Part shown: piece after piece, positions 31,465-39,328 of the stretch
Position numbering within the stretch: the first letter of the stretch is position 1
Layout of the letters: each line of letters begins with the position of its first letter
From: Candidatus Gastranaerophilales bacterium
GTDB lineage: Bacteria > Cyanobacteriota > Vampirovibrionia > Gastranaerophilales > Gastranaerophilaceae
DNA: 64,000 nt
Direction of reading: 5' to 3'
NCBI GenBank assembly: GCA_944326585.1
Contig: CALVEN010000001.1
Coordinates: forward strand, 310,001 to 374,000
Program-made: the position numbers and the translations under genes
Notes under the pieces: generated by a model
The model's database searches: none
Seen by the model: the letters and a program-made list of their open reading frames with translations, nothing else
What the model was told of the DNA's origin: nothing

Positions 31465-32598
31465 ATGTTAACGATTTTACCTCTTAAAAATATTTGTTAT
31501 ACCTCTAAAATAAATTCGACCGGCAGTTCATTTGTAAAATTTAAACAGCCTGATGCCGATTGTTTTGTATCAAGTAAAAATGTTGCGTTCACCGGCAGCA
31601 AACGGCTTACGGAAAATATCGAATATGAGCAATATGTCAATTTGACAGAGAAACAGAAAGAAGAATTGCGCTGTAAATATAATAATTTTTATAACTTAAT
31701 TGATGTAAATGAATTATATTCATCAAAATATCCAAAAGAGGGTGCTTTGCCTTTAAGCAAGGAACGTGACATGCAGGATTTTTTAAGGGTGGCGGAATCT
31801 TATAATAAATACAGATCTAACAAAATTATTTGTGTCGGCAGAAGTCCAAAATGGTTTTTAAATGCGTCTATCTGGATGAAAAACGGTATTGAAGATTACT
31901 CATTCGCTGCTTTTTCTTCTTATTGGTACAGCAGAAATCATTTGGGTTTGGGACCAAAATTATACAAGATAGAGGAAAGATTACCTACCGAAAAAGAAGT
32001 ATCCGCGTACAGGCATTATATGAAAAAAATTAATTGTGATCCCGTATCTATAGTTAGAAAAGCGCAAAAGTCCGGTTTGCCTGTTATTATTACGGATTAT
32101 ATTCATTCCGGCGGCGGTTTAACATCATATTTGGATTTGATGTCGCAATTTGCGGAAAAAGCCGGTGTGTTGGATGATTTTGTGCAGTCTATTGAACTTT
32201 TTACTATGGGCTCGGTAGAATATTTGGATACTTTAGGTTACGTAAATTATTTTGCTTTACCTACAGCTTTAATGCCCGAAAAATTACAAAATTATAAAAT
32301 AAAACAAGTTTATCATGATATGTCGGCAGATGTTTTGAGAAGTATTTTGGATAATAAAAATACTAATGAGTGCAGATCAACGTATTATCCGCCTGCAGCC
32401 TGGACGGTTTATAATCCTATCAAGTATAAAACAGGTTTTATTTCTGATGAAAAACTTAAGGACATGTCTAAAATGAAACTTGGTGCATCTGATAACTTTA
32501 CCGCAGCCATGAAAGATTACAGGAATTTGATGAATTTCAGAATTCTTGACTATTTATATTTGACAGGTCGTTTAAAAGAATCTCATAAAACCCGTTGA
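31465..32598 (+). CDS. F-x-G motif protein with phosphoribosyltransferase-like loop, unknown
   Basis: It has 377 residues. The N-terminal 45 residues include SSKNVAFTGSKRL, the F-x-G motif shared with other proteins here. Further on, NKIICVGRSPKWFLNA near residue 120 and PVIITDYIHSGGGLTSYLD near 205 look like the first strand-loop and the PRPP-binding loop (hydrophobics-D-x-x-x-S-G-G-x-x-T) of a phosphoribosyltransferase fold. A second acidic residue after the D is missing, so activity is uncertain. No clear RBS is seen at ATG 31465. Confidence 0.6.
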   Translation: MLTILPLKNICYTSKINSTGSSFVKFKQPDADCFVSSKNVAFTGSKRLTENIEYEQYVNLTEKQKEELRCKYNNFYNLIDVNELYSSKYPKEGALPLSKERDMQDFLRVAESYNKYRSNKIICVGRSPKWFLNASIWMKNGIEDYSFAAFSSYWYSRNHLGLGPKLYKIEERLPTEKEVSAYRHYMKKINCDPVSIVRKAQKSGLPVIITDYIHSGGGLTSYLDLMSQFAEKAGVLDDFVQSIELFTMGSVEYLDTLGYVNYFALPTALMPEKLQNYKIKQVYHDMSADVLRSILDNKNTNECRSTYYPPAAWTVYNPIKYKTGFISDEKLKDMSKMKLGASDNFTAAMKDYRNLMNFRILDYLYLTGRLKESHKTR

Positions 32599-32634
32599 TT
32601 TTGACTTTTATTAAATAATCATTATTACTTTTAT

Positions 32635-33009
32635 ATGATAGTTATGGAGTTTTTTAAAAACAAGTGTAACCATGATAAATTTCCTGTCGACAAAGACACG
32701 GGTTATTGTCCTGATTGCGGCGAATTGATTGAAAATCAGTGGTTTATAGTGCGCTGCGGGTGCTGCGGGGTTAAACATAAAGCTGTTATCAAAAACGGTC
32801 AAATTGTTCCGGTCGAAAAATTTTGCCACAATTGCGGCGGTAAAGATTTTGTTGTTGAGCGTGTCAATAAAATAAACTTTATTGACATAAATTATGCCGT
32901 ATTAGTTAAAACAATAATCCCGTGTGAGCATTTTGAATTTACTCAGAGCTGGGCAGAGTCTAAAGAAACATCCAATTACACACGCAAATTGCTGCAACAA
33001 TTCCGATAA
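32635..33009 (+). CDS. Zinc-ribbon protein, unknown
   Basis: It has 124 residues with three Cys pairs: CNHDKFPVDKDTGYCPDCG (10-30), RCGCCG (near 42) and FCHNCGG (near 65), consistent with one or two zinc ribbons. The C-terminus is helical. An ATG at 32644 is an alternative start. The last 50 bases overlap spmB on the other strand. Confidence 0.6.
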   Translation: MIVMEFFKNKCNHDKFPVDKDTGYCPDCGELIENQWFIVRCGCCGVKHKAVIKNGQIVPVEKFCHNCGGKDFVVERVNKINFIDINYAVLVKTIIPCEHFEFTQSWAESKETSNYTRKLLQQFR

Positions 33010-33496
33010 AATCCGCTAGAAGTCCTACAAGCAAGGCATATCGGAGTTTTGAAATTCCTACAGCTCCGAAATATACAGCTAAAACGTAAAATGTTGTTTC
33101 GCTTGAGCCGACCATTATTGCGGAAAGTTTTGTTGCATAATCATCAGGTCCGAGAGTGTTTGCAATGTCTGAAAATACCCCGAGTGCTGCAGAGCCTGAA
33201 AGCGATCTTACAATCATAATCGGGATTACGTCTGCAGGAACATGAATTCGGCAAAGTAGTCCGGATAGTGTCAGCTCAAGCATTTCAATTATGCCTGAGG
33301 CTCTGAACATTGATATTGCAACGATTATTGCAACTAAATACGGAATAATATTTACCGCAACCTTGAATCCGTCTTTTGCACCTGTTGTAAATGTTTCATA
33401 TATAGGAACTTTTTTTGCCAGTCCCATTGTTAAAATTAATAAAAGAATCGCCGGCAGCGCCCACAGTGACAGGAGGTTCATTATTTGTTGGAACAT
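32960..33496 (-). CDS. spmB: Spore maturation protein B-like (nucleoside recognition domain)
   Basis: This 178-residue membrane protein with about five helices contains PYLVAIIVAISMFRASG and a VRSLSGSAALGVFSDI block characteristic of SpmB, then GSSETTFYVLAVYFGAVG. In Bacillus, SpmA and SpmB act together in spore core dehydration, but homologues are widespread in non-sporulating bacteria with unknown transport roles. It overlaps spmA by 16 bases. Confidence 0.9.
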   Translation of the reverse strand: MFQQIMNLLSLWALPAILLLILTMGLAKKVPIYETFTTGAKDGFKVAVNIIPYLVAIIVAISMFRASGIIEMLELTLSGLLCRIHVPADVIPIMIVRSLSGSAALGVFSDIANTLGPDDYATKLSAIMVGSSETTFYVLAVYFGAVGISKLRYALLVGLLADFIGIVAAICVCNWMFL

Positions 33497-34167
33497 GTTT
33501 CACCTCCGATACCCTCACCCGAATTTCTAACACTCATTCTTCGTGTTGAAATTCTACCCTCTCCCGGAGGTAGAGGGGGAATATTAGTTTGTATAGTCCA
33601 AAATCTTTGGAAAACTTTCGCTAAAATAATTGCCGATACAAATGCTATTGTTGTAACTAAAAGAGTCGGTGCAATTATTTCTGTCGGATTTTTGTAACCT
33701 ATTCCGATTAAAACAGCAAGTACTGTCGCAGGAATTAGCTGAAATCCAGCTGTATTCATTGCAAGAAGCATACACATAGCGTTTGATGCGGAAGTTTTAT
33801 CAATATTTTCTTTTTGTAATTCTTCCATTGCCTTTAAACCGATTGGTGTTGCTGCATTGGTTAGACCAAAGGCATTTGCTGCAAAATTCATTGCAATGTC
33901 GCCAATAGCCGGACTTTCTTCCGGTATCTCATCGAATAAACGTTTTGTGACCGGCTTTATAATTTTTGCGATAGTTTTTATAAGTCCGCATTCTTCGGCG
34001 ATTTTCATCATCCCCAGCCAAAATGCCATTATACCTATCAATGAAAATGCTACCTTGACGGAAAGTTCAGCACCCGTCAAAATTGAATTCACAACATCCG
34101 TCAATCTGCCGTTTATTGCGCCGAATATTATTGAAATTACAATTAAAAAATAAAATATGTAATTCAT
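33481..34167 (-). CDS. spmA: Spore maturation protein A-like, with repeat-derived C-terminal tail
   Basis: It has 228 residues. MAFWLGMMKIAEECGLIKTI, NFAANAFGLTNAATPIGLKA and NTAGFQLIPATV are the SpmA signature blocks. The conserved protein ends near residue 195; the last 33 residues (from PPLPPGEGRISTRRMS) are encoded by a palindromic intergenic-type repeat at 33500-33580 that has entered the 3' end while preserving the overlap with spmB. Confidence 0.9.
   Translation of the reverse strand: MNYIFYFLIVISIIFGAINGRLTDVVNSILTGAELSVKVAFSLIGIMAFWLGMMKIAEECGLIKTIAKIIKPVTKRLFDEIPEESPAIGDIAMNFAANAFGLTNAATPIGLKAMEELQKENIDKTSASNAMCMLLAMNTAGFQLIPATVLAVLIGIGYKNPTEIIAPTLLVTTIAFVSAIILAKVFQRFWTIQTNIPPLPPGEGRISTRRMSVRNSGEGIGGETCSNK
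33500..33580. repeat. Palindromic repeat inside the spmA 3' end
   Basis: It contains CCCTCACCCGAATTTCTAAC, a TCTTCG-centred stem and CCCTCTCCCGGAGG, related to the CCCCTCTCC/GGAGAGGGG palindromes within the dispersed repeats and prepilin 2. Confidence 0.6.
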
Positions 34168-34208
34168 AAAATAATTAAACCATTAAATTTTTATATGGTC
34201 AAATAATT

Positions 34209-34922
34209 CTAAAATTTTAAGCTGTCCCAGTATTTTTGGGTTTCATCATCAGGATTTCGGTCGTTGGTTGCATACCAGCTGCAGCCAATTCCGTTTAAAA
34301 TTTGCGGGGAGTCTTTAGTACAGGGCCATCCTTCAACATGTGAAAATTGTACATCTTCAAGTTCTTCTTCTGATGTGTATTTCGCATACATTTTTGTCGG
34401 TTTCAACATGTCATTTGTAACAGAAAATCTAAAGATATCATAACCCAGTCTGTTGGGTCCGGAATTCGGTCCGTTAGTATCAGCATATACTCTTATTGTG
34501 CTACCGTTGACCCCTACATCAACCGAGGTGCCGTTTTTGAGCATGTATAAAGGTGTAGGATAATCACCACCGGGTCTATAATTGGCAGTCGAATATGATT
34601 TTGTGTTATTAAAATTGGTTATGGTGTAATCTTTGGCTGTTTTTTGCAGGTAATTACAGTTTTTTAGAAAGGTTTCCTTAAATTTGTCACTGAACGGATA
34701 ATATATTGCCCCGTTTTTAAAACAATTTTCTAATAAATTTTCTCCAAGCTCCATTCTGGTTTTAATGACAGCTTCCGACAATATCGCATAGGTTTGTGTA
34801 TAGCGCGTTTTTAAAACTTTCAATCTGTAATTTTGTATAAGTGTCGGGATAGTCATAGCCGCTACAACACCTATAATTGCCAGTGTTATCAATATTTCTG
34901 CCAGAGTGAATGCTTTTTTCAT
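34209..34922 (-). CDS. Type IV/type II secretion prepilin-like protein, copy 3
   Basis: It has 237 residues. The N-terminus KKAFTLAEILITLAIIGVVA begins at residue 2, so the leader is only three residues long, unlike the long leaders of the first two prepilins. The C-terminal GPNRLGYDIFRF motif matches theirs; the cysteines differ. AAGGA precedes the ATG by eight bases. A near-consensus promoter lies upstream within a putative operator shared with the divergent XRE regulator. Confidence 0.88.
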   Translation of the reverse strand: MKKAFTLAEILITLAIIGVVAAMTIPTLIQNYRLKVLKTRYTQTYAILSEAVIKTRMELGENLLENCFKNGAIYYPFSDKFKETFLKNCNYLQKTAKDYTITNFNNTKSYSTANYRPGGDYPTPLYMLKNGTSVDVGVNGSTIRVYADTNGPNSGPNRLGYDIFRFSVTNDMLKPTKMYAKYTSEEELEDVQFSHVEGWPCTKDSPQILNGIGCSWYATNDRNPDDETQKYWDSLKF

Positions 34923-34939
34923 AATTTTTTCCTTACACT

Positions 34940-34978
34940 ATTATAATAGTATAGAATACACATTGTCAATAGTATAAA
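34940..34978. promoter_or_regulatory. Divergent promoter region with direct-repeat operator
   Basis: On the minus strand TTGACA (34964-34969) and TATAAT (34940-34945) are 18 bases apart and serve prepilin 3. AATAGTATA occurs twice (34945-34953 and 34968-34976), 23 bases apart, overlapping these boxes, and ACTATTATAATAGT (34937-34950) is a perfect palindrome. On the plus strand TATAAA at 34973-34978 lies nine bases before the XRE ATG. Binding by the XRE protein is inference. Confidence 0.6.
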
Positions 34979-34987
34979 ATCCATTTT

Positions 34988-35206
34988 ATGGAAGATTATA
35001 GAGCTGTATTAAAAGAAATAGGTCTTAAATTCAGAGTTGAACGCACTAAAAAGATGCTTTCACAGGAAAAGTTTGCTGAAATTGCAAATGTTCATACAAA
35101 TTATATCGGTAAAGTTGAGCGCGGCGAGCAAAATCTTACAGTCAAAAAAATTGTAAATCTGGCAAATTCATTGGAAGTCCCTGTTAAAGATATTTTAAAT
35201 TTGTAA
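34988..35206 (+). CDS. XRE-family HTH regulator
   Basis: This 72-residue protein is nearly all one Cro/CI helix-turn-helix: LKFRVERTKKMLSQEKFAEI, then NVHTNYIGKVERGEQNLTVK, ending in LEVPVKDIL. No effector domain is present. It is divergent from prepilin 3 and probably controls it and itself through the repeats between them. No RBS is visible. The 3' end overlaps the GNAT-like gene by 12 bases. Confidence 0.88.
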   Translation: MEDYRAVLKEIGLKFRVERTKKMLSQEKFAEIANVHTNYIGKVERGEQNLTVKKIVNLANSLEVPVKDILNL

Positions 35207-35860
35207 ATCCAGAATTTCATTCAAGTTTTCTTTATAGGAGTTTTTAATTTTTTCCGTTAATATTAAATCGTCAAGGTATTTCATAGTTTTTTTAACTTTG
35301 GGCGCTGTTGTCTGCATAAATATCTGGTTTGATCTTCCTCCCCATTCAGTAAACCCCAGATTTTTGTATTTTGATACGGTATCAAAAGGACCGTCAGTAA
35401 TCGCTTCCAGTTGAATTCTATCCGCTTTTGAATCCTGAAAAATTTCAAACATCTGTTTGAAAAGAGTTGTACCTGCGAGTTTAACTTTTTTCCCGTATTC
35501 AATCGGCCATGTACAGATACAATCAAGATGGAATTTATTTTTCCCCGGTAAAAATACTGCAATCCCGCAGGGTTTGTTATCAACAACAGCTAATAATGTT
35601 TTTCTGTCAGGCGATAATGCTTTATCTGTTGCATATTCAAGCATTTCATGCCACCTGTCGTAGTTATCAGGGGTTAAATCAGGCATAAGTTTATACATTT
35701 TTATTTTGGCGGGTAAATCTTTCAAAAAACTTTTGTCTTTATTACTGTTCAGTTCATAAAGTTTGATATTGGTTTCTATATTGCCAAGATAGTTCTTAGC
35801 ATTTGCAATATGGATTGCCTGAAAATTCGGAGAAAATGTATTTGTTGTTCTAATCTGCAT
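35195..35860 (-). CDS. GNAT acetyltransferase-like protein with lineage N-terminus
   Basis: It has 221 residues. The central part (about 88-170) fits a GNAT core: KTLLAVVDNKPCGIAVFLPG, FHLDCICTWPIEYGKKVKLA, then DTVSKYKNLGFTEWGG. The CoA-loop glycine pattern is weak. The N-terminus MQIRTTNTFSPNFQAIH resembles the M-x-I/V...F-x-G/A starts of other proteins here. AAGGT precedes the ATG. Substrate unknown. Confidence 0.62.
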   Translation of the reverse strand: MQIRTTNTFSPNFQAIHIANAKNYLGNIETNIKLYELNSNKDKSFLKDLPAKIKMYKLMPDLTPDNYDRWHEMLEYATDKALSPDRKTLLAVVDNKPCGIAVFLPGKNKFHLDCICTWPIEYGKKVKLAGTTLFKQMFEIFQDSKADRIQLEAITDGPFDTVSKYKNLGFTEWGGRSNQIFMQTTAPKVKKTMKYLDDLILTEKIKNSYKENLNEILDLQI

Positions 35861-35910
35861 TATTATTACCTTGTGAATTTTATAAAACTTCTGAAAAAAT
35901 AATTTGCTAT

Positions 35911-35940
35911 TAAAAAGCTCTCCTAAAAGGAGAGCTTTTT
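35911..35940. terminator. Terminator of the acyl-CoA synthetase gene
   Basis: AAAAAGCTCTCCT and AGGAGAGCTTTTT pair around a short loop, 20 bases after the stop of the minus-strand gene. Confidence 0.9.
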
Positions 35941-35959
35941 AATTATTTTAGTTATCTGT

Positions 35960-38116
35960 TTAGCAAGAGCAAGCAGCGCATTCACAAGCCAGAACTTCTT
36001 TAGCTTCTGTCATTCTGACCTTAATTCTGCCGTCAACTGCAATGCCTTCGCCAGTTTTTTCACTGATTAACAACGGGTTAATATCAAGTTCATCAATGAA
36101 TTTGAAATCATTAACCAATTGTGACAAACGAAGAAGAGTTTCTTCAATTTGATCCATATCAGCAGGTTTTGTTCCTCTTGCGCCCTGGAGTAATTTGTAT
36201 GCCTTAACTGATTTAACCATTTCTTTTGCGTCTTGATCAGTCAAAGGTGCAATTCTGAAAGTTACGTCTTTCAACGCTTCAACAAACACACCGCCGAGTC
36301 CGAACATCATCATCGGACCGTATTGAGGATCTGTTGCAATACCGCAAACCATTTCGCGGTTGCCTTTTACCATTTCCTGAATAATTACGCCTTCAAGTCC
36401 TTCAATAAGTCCTTTTTCGGTTAATTTTTCAATCAGGTCTTTGTATTCTGCACGGAGTTGTTCTTCTGATTGGATGTTTACTCTAACACCGCCAACATCG
36501 GTTTTATGGGATGTTGTTTTGGAGGTCATTTTCATAACAACAGGGTATCCGATTGAGTTGCCAAGTGTTACGACTTCTTCTTCATTTGTTGCAAGACCGT
36601 ATTTGCAAGCTCTGATGCCATATGCTTGTAAAACATCAATTGATTCCAGAGTTGTTAATTGATCGCGACCTTCAGCAAGTGCGGCTTTGATGATTTTTTC
36701 AACTTTAGCTTTGTCAACATCGTAGCATGGAACTTTGCCTTGAGGTCTTTCCATCCAGAGTCTTTGTTGATTTAATCTGTTGAATCCGTCAGCAGCTTCT
36801 TCTGCGTACATAAAGAACGGCATGTTAACTTTCATATCGGAAAGTTTTGTAAAGAATTCGTTCTTAGTCATAAATACGCCGATAACAGGTTTGTGCGGAT
36901 ATTGTTCTTTAATTTCCATAACAGCTTTTGCCACGTCAATATCTTTCAAGCCCAAGAACGGCAGGTAAATTACCATAATCATATCAACATTTTCATCGGC
37001 AATAACCGTTTCAAGAGTTTGTTTATAGTGTTCAATAGGCGCTGATGCAATCATGTCAATCGGGTTTTTAACGGATGCTGCAGAGGGCAGGAAGCTTCTC
37101 AATTTTTCTTTTGTAGCATCTGAAATTTTAGCCATTTGCATTCCGTATTCGCAAACCGCGTCTGTTGCCATAATGCCCGGGCCGCCTGAGTTTGTGATGA
37201 TAGCTACTCTGTCACCTTTTGGAATAGGGCAGTTAGCAAAAACTTTTGCTGTTGCAAAAAGGTTTTTCAAAGAGTATTCTCTGATTACGCCTGATTGCTG
37301 CAAAAGTGCATTTGCTGCTTTATCAGCGCCCGCTAAGGAACCTGTGTGTGAAGATGCGGCTGATGCACCGGCTGCGGATCTTCCTGCTTTTAATGCCAAA
37401 ATCGGTTTTTTCTTAGAAATTCTTGATGCTAAGTTTCTGAAATTAGACGGATTTTGAATTGATTCCATATAAAGAAGAATTTGTTCAACGTCATCTTCAT
37501 TTTCCCAGTATTCCATTGCTGTTTCTGCGTTAACATCAGCCTGGTTGCCGATTGAAATAAATTGAGCAAAACCTAAATTTAAGTCTTTCAATATATTCAA
37601 GATACCGCCGCCCAGAGCGCCTGACTGTGATACAAAACCGATGTTGCCTCTCTCAGGTAAAGATTCTGCAAAACATCCGTCCATTCTGATATCAGGGTGA
37701 GTGTTTACAACACCAAGGCAGTTCGGACCAACGCATCTCATGCCGTATTCTCTGACTTTTGCGAGCAATTGTTTTTCAGCTTCAGCACCTTCGGCACCTG
37801 TTTCTTTAAATCCTGCAGTGATTATGCAAAGTCCTTTAATGCCTTTTTCATGGCATTGATCAATTGTATCAAGTACAAATTTTGCATTTACGACTATAAT
37901 TGCAAGGTCAACTTCTCCGGGGATTTCCAAAACGGAGGTGTAAGCCTGCAATCCTTCAATTATCCCGCCTTTCGGGTTTACCGGATAAATTTTTCCGTTG
38001 AAGTTGTATTCCTGTAATCTTTTCATCAAATCGGAACCGATGGTGTGTTCTTTTGTTGACGCACCGATTACCGCGATTGATTTCGGTTTCATAATTTTGT
38101 CTAAATTGCTGCTCAT
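35960..38116 (-). CDS. Acetate-CoA ligase (ADP-forming), fused alpha and beta domains
   Basis: It has 718 residues and interconverts acetyl-CoA (or another acyl-CoA) plus ADP and phosphate with the acid, CoA and ATP, an energy-conserving step in fermenters. The order is a CoA-binding domain (SIAVIGASTKEHTIG), succinyl-CoA ligase-like domains with the phospho-His region AASSHTGSLAG near 255, and a C-terminal ATP-grasp beta domain (GYPVVMKMTSKTTSHKTDVG). The C-terminus is Cys-rich (ACECAACSC). AAGGA precedes the ATG. It fits a fermentative gut lifestyle. Confidence 0.93.
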   Translation of the reverse strand: MSSNLDKIMKPKSIAVIGASTKEHTIGSDLMKRLQEYNFNGKIYPVNPKGGIIEGLQAYTSVLEIPGEVDLAIIVVNAKFVLDTIDQCHEKGIKGLCIITAGFKETGAEGAEAEKQLLAKVREYGMRCVGPNCLGVVNTHPDIRMDGCFAESLPERGNIGFVSQSGALGGGILNILKDLNLGFAQFISIGNQADVNAETAMEYWENEDDVEQILLYMESIQNPSNFRNLASRISKKKPILALKAGRSAAGASAASSHTGSLAGADKAANALLQQSGVIREYSLKNLFATAKVFANCPIPKGDRVAIITNSGGPGIMATDAVCEYGMQMAKISDATKEKLRSFLPSAASVKNPIDMIASAPIEHYKQTLETVIADENVDMIMVIYLPFLGLKDIDVAKAVMEIKEQYPHKPVIGVFMTKNEFFTKLSDMKVNMPFFMYAEEAADGFNRLNQQRLWMERPQGKVPCYDVDKAKVEKIIKAALAEGRDQLTTLESIDVLQAYGIRACKYGLATNEEEVVTLGNSIGYPVVMKMTSKTTSHKTDVGGVRVNIQSEEQLRAEYKDLIEKLTEKGLIEGLEGVIIQEMVKGNREMVCGIATDPQYGPMMMFGLGGVFVEALKDVTFRIAPLTDQDAKEMVKSVKAYKLLQGARGTKPADMDQIEETLLRLSQLVNDFKFIDELDINPLLISEKTGEGIAVDGRIKVRMTEAKEVLACECAACSC

Positions 38117-38154
38117 TGTTTAGTCCTTTCTTTTATACATTTATATTATATATC

Positions 38155-38598
38155 AAAGTTACTAAGATACTAAGGCACTAAGTTACTAAGTTCTTATCAT
38201 TAAGTTGTTTTTCATAATATTTTGCAAGTCCGATTAGCAAAGCTCTAACCTTAGAAATTTGTTGTTCTATAGTATCATAATTATTTATAAAATTAAGATT
38301 TTGGGATATAAGCATTTGAGTATCCAGTTCAGCTAAGGAACCCAGAGCAATATCCAAAAATCTTAAAGATTCTTTGTCCGAATGTTTTACAGAGCCTTCT
38401 GCAATGTTTGAAGGAATAGAAATAACAGATCTTCTTAGTTGATTTGTTAATCCAAAAAGTTCAGATTGAGGATATGTTTCTGTAATTTTATAGATATCAG
38501 TTACAAGCTTTATAGATTCTTTCCAAACTTCCATATCTTTGTAATACATCTTTTATCCTTTGTCTTAGTGCCCTAGTGCCTTAGTATCTTAGTAACTT
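38155..38598. repeat. Inverted-repeat element carrying the S23 gene
   Basis: The left arm (38155-38190, AAAGTTACTAAGATACTAAG...) and right arm (38564-38598) share about 24 of 25 bases in inverted orientation. The S23 stop codon lies within the left arm and the next gene's stop codon abuts the right arm. The same arm family bounds the inserts in prepilins 1 and 2. Confidence 0.78.
38178..38549 (-). CDS. Four-helix-bundle protein of the S23/IVP family
   Basis: It has 123 residues. MYYKDMEVWKESIKLVTDIY, SELFGLTNQLRRSVISIPSN, IAEG and the LRFLDIALGSLAELDTQ block are diagnostic of the family once called 23S rRNA intervening sequence protein. Family members are found inside rRNA intervening sequences and as free-standing genes; the biochemical role is unknown. 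Here the gene is free-standing but sits inside a pair of inverted repeats, with arm sequence supplying its last codons. Confidence 0.92.
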   Translation of the reverse strand: MYYKDMEVWKESIKLVTDIYKITETYPQSELFGLTNQLRRSVISIPSNIAEGSVKHSDKESLRFLDIALGSLAELDTQMLISQNLNFINNYDTIEQQISKVRALLIGLAKYYEKQLNDKNLVT

Positions 38599-39216
38599 TT
38601 ATTCGTATCCGTTTTCTATCCATTCGCGAACTCTGAGTGTTGCGCCGAGTTCTTTGGCAATATTGTTGCAGGCTTCTATATCCAGATGTCTGCCTTTGTA
38701 GCCTTCCACAATTGTTGCAATTGTTTTAATTCCTGCATCTGATGAGGCTTTTATGAATTTTTTAACTTCATCGTAAGCACCTTTAAATGAGGGTTTGGAC
38801 AGTTCATTATATTCTTCTTCCGTCGCGCCGTTTAAGCTTACGGAAATTGTATCAATCAACCCCTTTAATTCTTCGCATACATTTCTTTTATAAACGAAAT
38901 TTGCGTGTCCGTTTGTATTGATGCGAAGTTTGATATCAGGGTGTTTTTCTTTAATATATTCTGCAATTTCTTTTAAAATATCAAGTTTTAATAACGGTTC
39001 ACCATAACCGCAAAAGGTGATTTCTTGTGATAACGGCAGCTCTTCAATTTGTTCAATCACATCTTGTGCCGTGAAGTTTTCGCTGTCAAGCCACATATTT
39101 TTGCCGCAGACATCGTCTTTGTCGTTTCGCAGACAAAAAATACAGGAATTTGTACATCTGTTGGTTAAATTTATATAAATTTTGCCGTCTAATAAGTATG
39201 CAAGAGTGTTTGACAT
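38599..39216 (-). CDS. Radical SAM protein, TatD-associated type
   Basis: It has 205 residues. CTNSCIFC near residue 20 provides the cysteines for the 4Fe-4S cluster; ITFCGYGEPLL and LRINTNGHAN follow as in the small TatD-linked radical SAM family. No tatD is next to it here. ATG 39216 is used because AAGGG lies five bases upstream; a start 12 codons further up lacks support. The substrate is unknown. The stop codon is directly against the S23 element. Confidence 0.85.
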   Translation of the reverse strand: MSNTLAYLLDGKIYINLTNRCTNSCIFCLRNDKDDVCGKNMWLDSENFTAQDVIEQIEELPLSQEITFCGYGEPLLKLDILKEIAEYIKEKHPDIKLRINTNGHANFVYKRNVCEELKGLIDTISVSLNGATEEEYNELSKPSFKGAYDEVKKFIKASSDAGIKTIATIVEGYKGRHLDIEACNNIAKELGATLRVREWIENGYE

Positions 39217-39328
39217 GTCGTCCCTTCTAATACTTATATTATTGCACGTCAAAATATTTTTACAAGGAGATTTTTGCTGGACACAGCCTTAATTTTTATG
39301 TTATAAATGAATCTGAGGAGAAAAATTT

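Noticed and set aside
38155-38598. Possibility of a CRISPR array or tandem repeat at the TACTAAG-rich sequence
   Set aside because: The repeats are short, imperfect and arranged as one inverted pair, without regularly spaced unique spacers.
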